From Melastoma dodecandrum (taxonomy: Eukaryota > Streptophyta > Magnoliopsida > Myrtales > Melastomataceae): a DNA stretch of 64,000 bases. Below are positions 11,114-22,869 of the stretch, one piece after another (position 1 is the first letter of the stretch; each line of letters opens with the position of its first letter). Where the stretch lies: contig JARUPY010000164.1 of the NCBI GenBank assembly GCA_029817715.1, forward strand, positions 810,001 through 874,000. The letters run 5' to 3'. Below the pieces are notes generated by a model. The model saw only the letters and a list, made by a program, of their open reading frames with translations, did no database searches and was not told where the DNA came from. The translations under genes were made by a program, and so were the position numbers.

Positions 11114-11900
11114 TGGGTATTCCTACCGTGTTCCTGTCCCTCCGACACCTTGAGGATTCAACCAGATCGGACCTCCTCTCCACAGCTCCCCGTTGGCATT
11201 GCTTACACCCACGATCCTGGGGATCCCATGCCGGGATGCTCGTGGATGAGGTGATGGAGAAGATGGGTTTGGGAAAGCATAAGGGTGGGAACACATCCCG
11301 ACATTTGATATTCCAGGAGCGTGCCTTACGGACAACCAATGCACGCATCACATTCAACGCATTCAAGAAAATAAAGTTATATATATTCGAGGATTTAATT
11401 TGGATTCTTAAATATCAAGACCCTTAGAAGATGGCTTCGCACTCATCAACTTACCGCATCAGCGGCTTGCTAGGTTTGCCGTAAACCTTTATATATAACA
11501 GCACAAGAAGGTACAATGCTAACGGGCGCATTCTCAGGAGCTAGAAAATGGTACAAATCCCGCTCATCCTCCACCCGATTCTCTCTTGAATTCCTTTCGG
11601 TTTAGAAATTGTCAAGGGCGTTACTCAATCTATGTTGCTTGTATTTCATCTGAAAAAAAAAAACAATTTTTAAGGAGAAATATTTTTCAAGAATGACTCA
11701 CGTAAACATTTTAAGCATTATTGGGCTCAAGATCATTTTTTTTAATGTTAAACAATTTCTTTTCAAAAACCGAGCTCAAACAAATTTGAACATCGGAAAA
11801 ACATAATTTTAACGCGTCCATCTTCTATGTGATGCATGCGATTTAGTAATCCCTAATTTCCAAACCTAAACGAATCTCTATAGTTTTTCTAACTTGAACT
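11114..11900. other. nothing recognised
   Basis: Mixed-composition sequence, no convincing coding, RNA or repeat feature. Confidence 0.4.
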
Positions 11901-11904
11901 TAAA

Positions 11905-12035
11905 ATAAGTTAGTGGCGACTCCTTCATGTTTTTGAAATCCGAGGCCTTATCGTCGTGGGAGGATATCCATGTTAGATGGAACCGGAAACGGAATCCACC
12001 CGCGACAGCGAGTATGATGGATAAGTAGAATTTGC
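11905..12035 (+). repeat. Tat LTR-end/leader remnant with primer-site-like motif
   Basis: TTAGTGGCGACTCCTTC at about 11909 is followed by a GAGGCCTTATCGTCGTGGG stretch and CCCGCGACAGCGAGTATGAT. This order is familiar from the LTR end and leader of plant Tat-type gypsy elements. No coding region follows. Confidence 0.45.
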
Positions 12036-13228
12036 CTTGTTATTTATGCGGTGAGGTATAATAACCCAACTTTTATGATTTTCTATTGTATAAAATGATT
12101 AGAAACATATCTATGGGTAAGGAGTAATGGCATGGGTGCTCAAGGAATGTGGAAAGTTTGTTTAAATTTATGATGGAATGTGTCAAGAGTATTTGGAATT
12201 GATGGAACATTTAGGAGAAAAGATTGACATGTATGGTTTCGTGGCTGACATGTATTTTATCAAGTTTTGCACGTGCGAGTTGACCAATACGAACGATCAA
12301 AACTTTTCGGGCAAGTTGTGTGTTAATATGTGCAAAATCAAGGGGTGATATGTGGGAATATTACTCAAGGTTTGCGGAGGAAGCATTGAAATTAATTAAT
12401 AATAATTATTAGTGGATGGAAGAGATGTGGGCCACGTCTCCTTGGTCCACAAATCGAAAAAATAAGTTTTCCCTTTAAAGGAGACAAAGGGAAGATCGGG
12501 TGACGTGGGAGAAAAAAGAGAAAGAAAAAGACAAAAGGAAAAAAGGGAGAAGACCGAAGGGACGAAAAAGTAACCGTGGTTAGAAGTGTCGATTTGCAAG
12601 AGGGCATGACTAAGAAGTAAAGCTGGAGAACAACAAAAGGAGGACAAGACTCGAACGTCAGAGAGCTTGGTTGAAGGAAGGGTGGAGACGGGTCTCGGTT
12701 GAAGCGTGTGTGAGGTACGACCCCAACCCTTTCCTTCTTCATTTTTCCTTTTTGTCTAAGGCTATAAGCTTCTCAACCTTTTTACTAGCATTCATAATAA
12801 GGGATGATATAGTTGGTTGTATTTAATGTGGGTGTGTGCGATCCATCAAGGGTTATATTTAGTTTGTGCGTAATTAGGGAAATGAATGGTGGGTTGGACC
12901 GACAAGATCACGGTGGCTTGTAATCGCCGAGATAACATAGGTCAAGTGTGAATCAACCAATGTCAGGGCGATGTTAAGTTAGAGTGTGTGAAGCCATGCA
13001 TGGAATCCTTTGATATGTTCGATACGGTCATGAGGAGGAAAATCCTCTTTGAGAAGCGTGACATATGTATGCCTTGCCTCGTGACATATTAATGTGTTGT
13101 CACAAAATATGTTTGCCCCCTTTATGATATGACAGTCGGTGAGAATTGGGATTAGTTAAATGATGTTGGTGTCGGGTCCCGACACATTTAACCATTTCTT
13201 ACAAGGGTGAGATGACCCTTGGTAATTC
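12036..13228. other. nothing recognised
   Basis: About 1.2 kb without a supportable gene. A purine-rich block at 12510-12560 makes open reading stretches on the opposite strand that look like composition artefacts. Confidence 0.4.
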
Positions 13229-13402
13229 ATGGATCCTAGCCTATTTATACCGGATGGGAGAATCCGAGTTTACATTATGCAGGTGAGAGGACCCAAGCCT
13301 GTTTATACTGGGTGGGAGGATACGAGTTTACGTTAGGCGAGTGGGAGAAGCCGAGCCTACTTATACCAGATGGGAGGATCCCGAATCCGTGCGATGACTA
13401 GA
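13229..13402. repeat. 58-bp tandem repeat, three units
   Basis: GCCTATTTATACC, GCCTGTTTATACT and GCCTACTTATACC start at 13239, 13297 and 13355, exactly 58 bp apart. Each is followed by a GGRTGGGAG segment. The units are diverged, so the array is old. Confidence 0.85.
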
Positions 13403-13487
13403 ATTGCACATGAATATGGATATTCCACCTGAGTCTTGTAACTTAATTGGATGTGAGATTTGATGAGGTTGGATGGCCCAAAAATGG

Positions 13488-14211
13488 TAAAAAGGTCATG
13501 TTATAAGTGATATAGTCAAATAAAAGGTTTCAACTATCAAGAAACATTCAACCCTATTGTTAAGCATACTACAGTTAAAGTATTTTTTTGTCATTGGATG
13601 ATATACATGGATGGTACATTCATCAACTTTATGTGAACAATGCCTTTCTAAATGGAGATTTGGATGAAGAAGTCTATATGCATCTTCCTCAAGGATTTGA
13701 TGTTTAGGTGGAGAGTGCACATAAGCGAGTTTGTCAAATAAATAAGTCTCTGTGTAGTCAAGGAGGAGAATAGGCCATGGAACATCAAGCTCATTGGCTG
13801 CCTTATAGCTCTGGGATTTATTTAGTCAGAAGCAAACTATTCCTTATTTACATGAAAGTCAAATGATGCTTTTGTAGCTATACTAGTATATGTCGACGAT
13901 ATGACAATAGTTAGCGACAATCTTGATGATTTTAGAAGTTGATGCATTGTGTGTTTAAGCTTAAAGATCTAATGCAAGCGAAACATTTTTCGAGATATGA
14001 AATAGCTCGATCTAAGGATAGAATACTGGTGTCCCAAAAGAAACACGCCTTGGAATTGCTTGAGGATGTAGGTCCGTTGGCAACTAAACCTACAAATATA
14101 CCTTGGATGCTAAATCACAAGCTAGTGCAGATTGCTAAAGACTTATTTGTCAAATCCTCTAGTTTATAAGTAGCTAGTGAGGTGGCTGATTTACTTAATG
14201 AATACAGGGCC
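13488..14211 (+). pseudogene. copia reverse transcriptase, left part of a split gene
   Basis: FNYQETFNPIVKHTTVK is at about 13527-13580, then VNNAFLNGDLDEEVYMHLPQ near 13632-13690. The catalytic YVDD box is at about 13888-13900, and FSRYEIARSKDRILVSQKK at 13990-14045. Frames change several times. The gene breaks off at 14206-14211, in the IYLMNTGP segment, where the Tat element at 14212 begins. Its continuation (GPDINFVVQVLSQFMS) is on the minus strand at 45115-45230, 31 kb away, which is key evidence for an inversion. The GGGCC at 14207-14211 is one half of the Tat target duplication. Confidence 0.85.
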
Positions 14212-15333
14212 TGTTCGCGTCGAAAACGGATCACGTCGGAAATATTTGGCAATGATACTCACAGGGTTTGTAGATGTGGTCGCCAATAAGTAAATGAAAT
14301 ATATTGAATTAAATATGCGAAGTATTACAATTAAAATAAGGTGCTTACAGCCATAAAAATAAAGCAAGGACGATGGTGCAACAACGTAAACTTGCTTCTG
14401 AGCGCTGCAGACAAAGAGGCGAGGTCGTAGACTTACCACTGGGCGCTAAAGTCTTGCGAATCCACACGATGGGGACGTCGTAGACTTGGCGCTGGGCGCT
14501 CTGAACTTGGGAGTCTGGGCGATGACGTCGTAGACTCGATAACAGAGTGCTGTAGACTTGTGAGTCTGGGCGATGACGTCGTAGACTTGATAACACAGTA
14601 CTGTAGACTTGCGACTCTGAATGGCGAAGCTTGGTTGCTGGGCTTGGTGGACGGTGTGTGGTTGAATGTAGAGGCGGATGTAGATACCAAGGCTACGGTT
14701 GCTCACCCTGGTGGTGGAGTCGAAGGCGGAACTGCGTGCCAGGACTACGATGGCTCGTCCTGGCGGTGGAATGCTGGCGGGGAGTTGCTACCAGGGCTAC
14801 GGTTGCTCACTCTGATGGTGGAAGTGAAGGCGCAGTTTGGCTGTCAGAGTTACGGTTGCTCACTCTAACGGTGGAAGTGAAGACCAATGAAACTTTAAGA
14901 GTTTCGCCCAGGTCGGGGAATCCTAACAACTAAGGGGTGACAAGCAAATAAAGCTTCTGTTGGCTGATTTGATCGTGTTTTTTCCAAGGAAGATCTCCTC
15001 CCTTTTATACCCGGTCTGTTACGACCTCTGAAGTTCCTCTAATCTAAACCACCCCGGTGGATCTCGGAGTCAACAAACTGTCCTCTAAGAAGTGCCACTC
15101 GTGCGGACGTGGGTTGTAGACTCCACTGACTTCGGAGATAATCCATCCTTTGAGACGTGTGACCTGCGCAGACGTGGGTCGTAGACTCCCACTGCTCTCG
15201 GGGTCACTAATTAGTCTTGTGCAGATTAGGGCTTTAGGCCTGGTGTGAGCGCTGTGTCCTGTCTCACGCGGGCGCCGCGTCCTATTGTGGGCTTTGTCAG
15301 ATAGTAGGCCTAAGATAGTCCATCATGTCAACA
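14212..15333 (-). repeat. 3' LTR of the second Tat element
   Basis: It runs from TGTTCGCGTC to CATGTCAACA (1122 bp), with TG...CA ends. A TATA box, GGTATAAAAGG on the minus strand, lies at about 15000-15012. The LTR contains two internal tandem arrays. One is a 52-bp array with GAGTCTGGGCGATGACGTCG around 14510 and 14562. The other is a 51-53-bp array with TACGGTTGCTCAC-type units starting near 14691, 14742, 14795 and 14848. Confidence 0.9.
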
Positions 15334-15349
15334 TATGCCCCCCTATTTT
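15334..15349 (-). other. polypurine tract of the Tat element
   Basis: The minus strand reads AAAATAGGGGGGCATA directly before the 3' LTR start TGTTGACATG. Confidence 0.75.
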
Positions 15350-15390
15350 GCTGAGGGGACTTCTGTCGCCTAAGCATTTCTGACATTTGA

Positions 15391-16882
15391 TTGCGTCGAA
15401 AGAAACTCTTCGTCTTCTTCCTTCAAGCTTTCTTGAAAACCCTTGTAGACTTTATGAAACCCTCGTTTCTTGCCTTGATCATGTCTACTCTTGCTGCTTT
15501 CCAATGGCACTCCCAGCGCGCTGGACCCTCCGGCATGATCCAGACTAGCGACAATGGGCTGACATTGGGTCCTGTTCTTGACCCTGCCCTCTTCCCCGGC
15601 GTGGTACCGCATGAGTGAGCGCTGCAACTGGGTCCCCTTTCCTGCCGGCCAGTCCATTTTGAGACGCCGACGGAAGCTCACCCCGGCCCGGGCCTATACT
15701 GGGATTCAGTTTTGACAGTCAGGGACTTGGTCTACGTGTCGAAGGGGGTTTTTCCTTCGAAGTCTACAACCCCCAGCTCTATGCAAGGCAGGTCGGCTTT
15801 GTACAGAGCTCTTCGGTGCCCATCTCCGACACCTCCAACATGTCAATCAACACGAGGGTTTCCACCAATTTTTCCTAGAAAACCCTCCAGGCATTGATGA
15901 GTCTCTTGACCAGGAAGACGGAGCTCCAGCATATGAAGTTTTCTTCTAAGTCTGCACCAGTCTTGGCCACGGAATTTTTTACCGTTCAGTGGGCAATCAC
16001 GTTTGATACCCTGCTGAAGAGGATGTCTTTCCTCCGGACCTCCAAGGAGCCGGATCTTTATCTGTCCTCTGAGATGATGCTGTAGACAGGATAGAAGCCG
16101 CTTCCTGGTATAGACTTATACTCATCTTCTTTTGCCCTTTGAATTGAGAATTCTTATCAGATGTAAATTGCAGTCTTGAATGTAGACTCAGGGGACTCTT
16201 CACCAGAGAGCGGCCCTCCTCACCCGGCTGTTTGACCCGTCTTTGCCGACAAGCCCTTGCCTCCAAGGGCAAGCAGGTTGAGTAGGGAGCGCCCAGCAAG
16301 CGCAAAGCTCCTACCCCTAAGCCCTCTGATTCTGAGGAGGACGTACCGATTTCTGTTTCCTTCAAACGTCGCCGACCTGCCATTCAGGATCCGACCCTAA
16401 TCTCTGTCAAGGCACCGGAGCCTTCAGGGACCTCTTCTATGAGGTATGCGATGCTTTTTACTATTGAGTACTGTGACTTTTCTTCAATTAAATGTACGGC
16501 ATTGTTTTCAGGAAAACGACTACGATTCTGAGCACGCCCCCTCTAATTCCCCAAGTGGCTGAGTCTCCTCGAGAAGCTGTACGTAATCTCGTGTCTACGC
16601 CATTTCCTGTTTTAAAGCCTAAAACACTTTATTCTCTCTCTAGGGTCCAAATCAGTCCGGGGAATCCGACCCTAAGGAAGAAGCTTCTGATGAAGCCAAT
16701 CTGCCTCCTCCTTTCGAGGTATGCATGGCAGGTGTAGACTTTGTTTGTTTAGTTTCTATATTGATGTTAAATTTCGATTTCAGACTATTCCTTCTCCAAT
16801 CCCTGAAGTCCCAGCTGCTGAGGAGCTGGAGGCCCCTGCTGTTACAACAGCTGCCATTCCAGAGGTGGTAGACAGGCACTAA
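15391..16882 (+). pseudogene. spliced antisense gene carried by the Tat element
   Basis: Between integrase and the 3' LTR, the strand opposite to the element reads as a spliced gene. Three short introns fit GT...AG: 16444-16511, 16579-16643 and 16719-16783 (68, 65 and 65 bp). Splicing them out keeps one frame open from about 16270 to a TAA at 16880-16882. The encoded tail is acidic and Pro-rich (for example SDSEEDVPISVSFKRRRPA, then SESDPKEEASDEANLPPPFE, then PEVPAAEELEAPAVTTAAIP as separate exons), with a KRRR basic patch. The upstream part, 15391-16260, has several stops and frame changes and a TAG at about 16278. Tat elements are known to carry additional antisense ORFs between pol and the 3' LTR; a plant mobile domain could not be confirmed here. 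Confidence 0.7.
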
Positions 16883-17149
16883 CCCATCGGCCAGCCGACC
16901 TCCCAGCCAGCCGTCAAGCGGGACACCTGGGGAAGGAACTCCGAGCTGCCTGCCTGGGTGACTTTGATCACCTGATGGCGAATGCGGGCCGTGTTGGGAG
17001 GCTCCTTCACATTGAGACAATCTCTGAATACCAGTTTAAGGACTCTTCAAAGTTGCATCAAGGAAATTGAGGACTCCCCAGCCACCACTATCGAGATGTA
17101 GGCAGCTTGCGAGGAATGGGCATCGTCTTGTAGACAAGGTTGGCTGACA

Positions 17150-17900
17150 CGAAGCGACTTGTGTCTTGGGCAACACTGCGTCATGGCCGTAGACTAGCAC
17201 GAATGGAGTTTCCGCTGTGCTTTCGCGCTTAGTGACTCTTAGAGCCCATAGTGTATCATTCAGTACTTCATGCCATTTCTTTGGATTAAGCCCGACCATC
17301 TTTGGGATTTTATTTTTAATTAATTTATTGGAGGCTTCGGCCTGTCCATTCGCTTGAGGATAATATGGAGTGGAATTCAGGATTGAGAAGCCAAACTCTT
17401 TGGCAAACTCCCTCACTCTTGTATTGTTAAAAACCCTCATGTTGTCTACAACAATGTTCTGGGGAATGCCGAATCGATAAATGATACAAGTCCGCAGAAA
17501 ACTAATGAATTCATTGTGGTCAATTTTCTTGTAGACTTGAGCTTCTACCCACTTGGTAAAGTAATCTGTTGCTACTAAGATGAACGCATCCCCTCGACTA
17601 GAGTGAGGGTGAATTTCCCCTATCACATCTAGAGCCGAGGTCCTGAAAGGCCAAGGTTTGATCACGGGGGTAAGGTCAGCTGCTGGGGCACGAGTTATTG
17701 GGCCATGTCGTCGGCATTCTTGACATTCGTTGGCCATTTTAATGCAATTTTTCATCATTGACGGCCAGTAAAAACCTTGTCTACGAATAATCCAACACAT
17801 TTTTATCCCTGTCTGGTGTGACCCACAGAGTCCCTCATGGGTCTCCATCATTATTGGAGTAGCCTCATCTAAGTCTACGCATCTTAAAAGGACTCCGCTT
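17150..17900 (-). pseudogene. Tat integrase, C-terminus deleted
   Basis: An open frame starts with the zinc-binding part ETHEGLCGSHQTG and CQECRRHGPI. The core follows: the first Asp in SALDVIGEIHPHSS, TKWVEAQVYKK, the second Asp in QNIVVDNMRVF, and the YYPQANGQAEASNK segment with the catalytic Glu. The core is intact to LVYGHDAVLP near 17170. Beyond that point the frame runs into sequence antisense to the neighbouring gene, so the C-terminal domain is missing and a deletion of pol together with the end of the antisense gene is inferred near 17150. The core is unusually well preserved compared with the integrase at 138-1260. Confidence 0.9.
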
Positions 17901-18061
17901 GTATCCCTCCTAAAGAGTACACCATCCTAGAGGACGTATGACAATGCCTGAACTTTGATTCGCTGTTTGGCCTCCTGACTGGGGTCTGATAAGAAGTCTA
18001 CTATTGGTTTCCTGCAGTCTTTATCTTGGCTCATTATGTCTACGGCCATGATATTGTTTTC

Positions 18062-18600
18062 TTACTGCAAATGCGATCCTATTTCGGGTATGTTACCCCG
18101 TTCTGTCCTGTTTTTATATCCTGAAGCTAACTGCGCTAGGCTATTAGCTATTACATTTTCATCACGTCCCACAAATTGAAAAGTGATATCTTCAAATCGT
18201 GCGACTAGCCGCTGTACTGTCTCTAAATAGGGCAGTAGCTTGCCTTGACAAGTGCATTCTTCGTTAACTTGGTTAATGATTAACCGAGAATCTCCCCTGA
18301 CACGGGCTTGCTTTGCCTTTAGTGCCATGAGTTCCTTCAATAGCATTGTTAGTAGGTATTACCTGTAGACGAAAGGCTAGTATGATGCCTTTACCCATCG
18401 GGGATATTATATGAACTCCTACCCCTACTCCATTCTTAGTGGATGAGCCGTCAAACTACGCCTGCCAGACCTCTTGGGTCGCTTCTTCTTGTTCTATAGA
18501 TAAGGCCGGGTCATGGTCGACTAGAAAATCAGCCAGTGCTTGTCCCCTGACTGACTGTTGAGACTTATATGTCAGATCATATGGGGACAGAATTAAGGCA
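18062..18600 (-). pseudogene. Tat RNase H (with end of RT)
   Basis: The segment GQALADFLVDHDPALS near 18540-18490 is the RT-RNase H connection of Tat elements. FDGSSTKNGVGVGVHI gives the first RNase H Asp at about 18440, directly after an in-frame TAG. Further on come LMALKAKQARVRGDSRLIINQV, with the DSRL Asp, and the DENVIANSLAQLAS segment near 18150. A frameshift occurs near 18350. The upstream RT is deleted and the 5' LTR is joined at about 18610. Confidence 0.88.
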
Positions 18601-18613
18601 GTGCTTGTCCCCC

Positions 18614-19206
18614 CGAAAACGGATCACACCAGAAATATTTGGCAATGATACTCACAGGGTTTGTAGATGTGGTCGCCAGTACGTAAATGAAATAGATTGA
18701 ATTAAATATGCGAAGTCTTACAATTAAAATAAGGTGCTTATAGCCATTTGCTTCCGCGCGCTGCACACTAAGAGGCGAGGTCGTAGACTTGCAAATGGAC
18801 GATGTAGTCTTGCAAATCCGGACGATGGGGACGTCGTAGACTTGGCGCTGGGCGCTGTGAAGTTGGGAGTCTGGGCGATGAGGTCGTAGACTTTATAACA
18901 GAGTGCTGCAGACTTGGGAGTCTGGGCGATGACGTCGTAGACTTGATAACAGAGTGCTGTAGACTTGCGACTCTGAATGGCGAACCTTGGTTGCTGGGCT
19001 TGGTGGACGGTGTGTGGTCGAATGTAGAGGAGGATGTGGATACCTAGCCTATGGTAACTCACCCTGGTGGCGGAGTCGAAGGCAGAATTGCATGCCGGGA
19101 TTACGGTGGCTCGTCCTGGCGGTGGAATGCTGGCGGGGAATTGTTACCAGGACTACGGTTGCTCACTCTGATGGTGGAAGTGAAGGCAGAGTTTGGCTGT
19201 CGAAGC
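18614..19206 (-). repeat. 5' LTR of the second Tat element, 3' part only
   Basis: It aligns with 14222-14846 of the 3' LTR, including the GTAGACTT-rich tandem units. It ends at GTTTGGCTGTC (19199), directly beside an Athila LTR at 19208. The 3' LTR continues GGCTGTCAGAG at this place; the sequence from CAGAG on is found, inverted, at 45704 and below. Confidence 0.88.
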
Positions 19207-19207
19207 T

Positions 19208-20659
19208 TGATAACTCTATGAATATAGAGTTATTTGGGACTCTTAACGGGACTTTACATGGCTAGCTAGATGAGTTTATGTTAGAGTTTTACAAGTTTTT
19301 ATCGTATTTTTACTTCATTTTAGTTTTAAGTTACTTTTGTTATTTTATTAAATCTTGAGCTAATTTTGAAAGTAACTGGAACCTAGTTGATGCATCTTAA
19401 ATTTGTTTTGATTTGATGTTGGTAAATGAAGAGAATCATAAGTTGGGCAAGTGAAAATTGGACGAAGATTGATAAAGTGCTGAAAAGTTACAGAGAGAAG
19501 AAGGACGCGTCCATCAATCTCAAGGACGCGACCGTGCGAAATCAGTAGACTACAGAGAGCAGAAGGACGCGTCCCTCAATCTCAAGGACGCGACCTTCGA
19601 CGATCTGTACAAGATCTTGTCAAATCAATTGATTCCTTCATTATTACGATTTGAAGAGAGATGAGGCATCAATTAGTTACTATTTTTATTATTCTTAGGT
19701 TATTTTGGTATTTAGTTACTTTCTTAGGCTTCTTAGAATCTTTGAGAATATTAGGAAATCTTTTAAGGGAACAATATATTCTCTAGGATAGCCTAAGGAG
19801 GAAATAGAGTTTTTCATTGGGTTTTAGTTTTTTTAGACTTTTGCTCTGAAGAAAAAGGAGAGATGCCGACTAGGGTTCAAGAGAAGATCCGGACGAGGCG
19901 ACTACCGACCAGATCGGGAGATCGGGAGGGCGTTCCTTACCTATTTTCCTTGATTTTTATGTTGATGTTATTTTCTTCTGAACTTTGGATGTTTTCTTAT
20001 TTTAGTATGAACTAGTTTTCTTATATGGGGTGCTAAATTTATTTTTTTCAAGGTGATTTTGAACGTGATTTATTTTATTTGAAAGTCTGATGTTCTTTGA
20101 TGTGCTTGCGTGTTTATGTTTCTGAAATACGATTGGCGTCGGTTTCTGAAATAACTCGGATTACCTTAGCATCGGGAGGTGTAAGATTAATTTGAAAGGA
20201 AAATCAAAGAACATGTTAATAGAAACCGGATAAAGGGATATCACAGTTGATATTAATTGGATTGACTATTGGGAGTAGATTAATAGAAACCGTAGATAGG
20301 GATATCACGGTTAATGTTAATTGAATCGAATGCTAGGAGTTAATTGAATATAGATCGTAGGGATACGTCTAATAATACGAGAGCATGATTTAAATCCTCG
20401 AACAGCTTTATCTAAACGTTCGATTGATCCACGACAAGTTAAGTAAATCTAGTTGCCCTAGGCTTTCTTATCGATATTTTTTTGTGATCCTTGCTTATTT
20501 TATTTTAGTAATTTTCTTCTAATCCTTCATTTATTCTGTTAGTCTAGATAATATTTAGCGGTTTAATTGGTATTCAGGAACAATTAGTCCTCGTGGGAAC
20601 GATATCTTACGTGCTATAATCGATTCGTGCATATACTTACGCACAACACATTTTTAGCA
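19208..20659 (+). repeat. Athila LTR
   Basis: It starts TGATAACTCTATG and ends TTTTTAGCA (or CACAACACA at 20650), 11 bp before the primer site, about 1452 bp. AGGACGCGTCC with a CTCAAGGACGCGACC unit occurs twice near 19503-19600. It is closely similar to 45708-46770 on the other strand. It is only distantly similar to the LTR at 25660, so these two are probably not a pair. Confidence 0.8.
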
Positions 20660-20670
20660 GGAAAAGTTTT

Positions 20671-20688
20671 TGGCGCCGTTGCCGGGGA
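20671..20688 (+). other. Athila primer-binding site
   Basis: TGGCGCCGTTGCCGGGGA, the usual primer site of Athila elements, complementary to the 3' end of a tRNA-Asp. Confidence 0.9.
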
Positions 20689-20806
20689 CTAATTGTTATT
20701 TCTTGATATCAATAGCAGACTCATTAATATTAGACTAGATTTTTTTTCTTTTTTTTCGTTTCATTTTTCTTTCTTTGATTTTTTTTTTTAAGATTACTCT
20801 CGGTGG

Positions 20807-22467
20807 ATGCGACGTAGCCGAAGTGCTAATTCTTTGGAGTATAACCCTGAGATCGAGCAGACGTGTCGTGCTCTAAGGAAAGAAGCAAAGCTTAGAAAAC
20901 AACAAGAAAAGATTGCTCTTGAAAATAGAGACATGGAGAATCATAAGGCACTTGGAGACAATGCAATTCCATCCGTGGGTGAGTCCAGACAGGTATTCGA
21001 AGACCCGCAATAGCAGCAAATAATTTTGAGATCAAGCCGGCCATCATCCAATTGGTGCAGAATCAATGTCAATTTGGTGGAAATGTCAGTGATGAGCCGA
21101 ATGCCCATATTGCGAGTTTTCTCGAGATCTGTGATACGTTTAAGAGCAATGGTGTGTCCGATGACGCGATCCGACTGAGATTGTTCCCATTTAGCTTATG
21201 GGACAAAGCGAAGGCGTGGTTATATTCTCTCACGCCAGGTTCAATTACGACATGGGATAACTTAGCTAGAGAGTTCCTCACCAAGTTCTTTCCACCCATG
21301 AAGACGGTGAAGTTGAGGCGAGATATTACTACTTTTATGCAACTCGATGGGGAGACCTTGTACGAGGCATGGGAGCGATATAAGGAATCACTCCGGAAGT
21401 GTCCACATCATGGCCTTCCGAAGTGGCTGATCGTGCAGACATTTTATAACGGATTGTTACCTACAGTTCGGACATCGATTGACGCAGCAGCTGGTGGAAC
21501 ATTAATGGCAAAACCAACCGATGAGGCGTACACACTGCTGGAAAATATGGCGATCAACACCTACCAATGGGGCAATGAACGAGGACAGATGAGAAAACAA
21601 GGCATGACGAATGTGGATTTGCTGACAAATATAAACGCCAAGATTGATGCTCTCACAAAGATCATGCAAGGGCAACTGAAGATGAATGTTATGAATTGCG
21701 AGGTCTGCGGAGGAGAACACAACTCTGGTGAATGTGTGGAGACGGCAAATTATATGAGTAACTTCAACCGATGGGCAGGTAATCCATTTTCTAATACTTA
21801 CAATGCAGGTTGGAGAAACCATCCCAATTTTTCTTGGAGAGAGACACAACAACATGGACAGCCTGCTGGACCAAGCTCAAACATACACATGAAGCAAAAT
21901 TTTGAGCCTCCGGGGTTTCAACAACAGCCACAACAAGTTGCAAAGGAAAAGGTAAGCATTGATGGCATGTTACAATTGATTTCTTTATAAAACTCTTCTA
22001 TAAAAAGTCTTGAAGCATCGATGAGGACCATGGAGAACCAGATGGGTCAACTAGCATATGCGATCGCCTCGAGGCCATCGGGAAACATACCGAGTGACAC
22101 CGAGATCAATCCAAGGTCAAAGGAACAATGTAAGGCAATGAACCTCAGAACCGGAAAGGTAATCAACGAATATATTGGTTCCTCAAGCCAGGAAAACAAG
22201 GCGTCGTTCGAGGAGGAACTTGGACAAAAGGGCATCAAGCAATCTGTAGATGAAAGAAGTGCATCTGAGCAAACCCTTCCTGAGATTTCTTCTTCAGAAA
22301 ATCAACCCAACAAGGTAATAGCTGATCCCAATGAAGGACAAGAAGAAAAGAGAAGTCCTGAACTCACTAAGGAGTGCTTCATCGTATTTCTGCAGTGCAG
22401 TTTCACCAAATTTTCGTACAACTACCCAAAGTTTCTATACTTTTGTTCTTCGACGGTGCATCTATAG
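20807..22467 (+). pseudogene. Athila gag, frameshifted and truncated
   Basis: The N-terminus begins MRRSRSANSLEYNPEIEQ at 20807 and loses frame before 21000. The main gag frame runs from about 21020 to 21990 with ANNFEIKPAIIQLVQNQCQF, the core WDKAKAWLYSLTPGSITTWD, FFPPMKTVKLRRDI and a zinc-binding CEVCGGEHNSGEC (Cx2Cx3Hx4C) near 21698-21736. A TAA at 21988-21990 interrupts it; the same frame continues with MENQMGQLAYAIASRPSGNI to about 22370. Protease and pol do not follow; the element is cut at about 22470. The decay is light: one shift and one stop. Confidence 0.9.
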
Positions 22468-22869
22468 GGTAATGAATGATGTGTCCTCCAGATCGAAGGA
22501 CGGGACTATGACGATGCACCACATCCATATAGCAGCGGAGGATGTGTCTTTCCCCGAATAAAAAAAAAGTAAATTTAAGTATTATGGGGGTATGCGTGAT
22601 ACGAATAACCCTAATTTGTCCCCCCGAATCTTCATCGAGAATGATGGAATGGGACGACCCCGACCTCAAGCACTCCATCACTTACCAAAAGGCGAATACC
22701 CAGTCAAAATCGGGATCATAAGAAGCTCACCCATCTCAGCGGGTGTTCTCCTTGACATCCGTGGATAGTTGGGAGCAATTGTCCCTCGGCTTCCTACTCT
22801 CCCTTGTCATTCTCAGGTTAGATCTCCTTGCTTGTTTTCATTAGCCTCTACTCGATTTGGTGAAATAGA
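22468..22869. other. junction region, nothing recognised
   Basis: Sequence between the Athila gag and the env-like ORF of a different Athila copy. It holds a short open stretch near 22480-22560 and no domain I recognise. Confidence 0.4.

Larger units (their letters stand above)
14212..19206 (-). mobile_element. Tat-lineage element with antisense gene, 5' LTR split
   Basis: In element sense (right to left): the 3' part of the 5' LTR (19206-18614), then RNase H and integrase, an antisense-oriented gene, a polypurine tract and the 3' LTR (15333-14212). Gag, protease and most of RT are deleted, because the LTR is fused directly to the end of RT near 18610. The missing 5' part of the 5' LTR is at 45231-45704 in opposite orientation. 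The target duplication is GGGCC at 14207-14211, matched by GGCCC at 45226-45230. The hexamer GTAGAC/GTCTAC occurs 30 times between 14212 and 19206. Confidence 0.85.

Noticed and set aside
12392..12742. Protein-coding gene on the minus strand
   Set aside because: The open stretch comes from a purine-rich low-complexity block and has no domain or codon support.
14262..14294. A second primer-binding site (GGCGACCACATC on the minus strand) inside the Tat LTR, implying tandem elements
   Set aside because: The GGCCC target duplication and the TGTTCG end place this motif inside the LTR, and the first Tat LTR has a matching internal GTGGTCGCC; it is not the primer site.
14560..14933. Long open reading frames on the plus strand in the Tat LTR
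   Set aside because: They are produced by 51-53-bp tandem units, a multiple of three or nearly so, and lie in an LTR.
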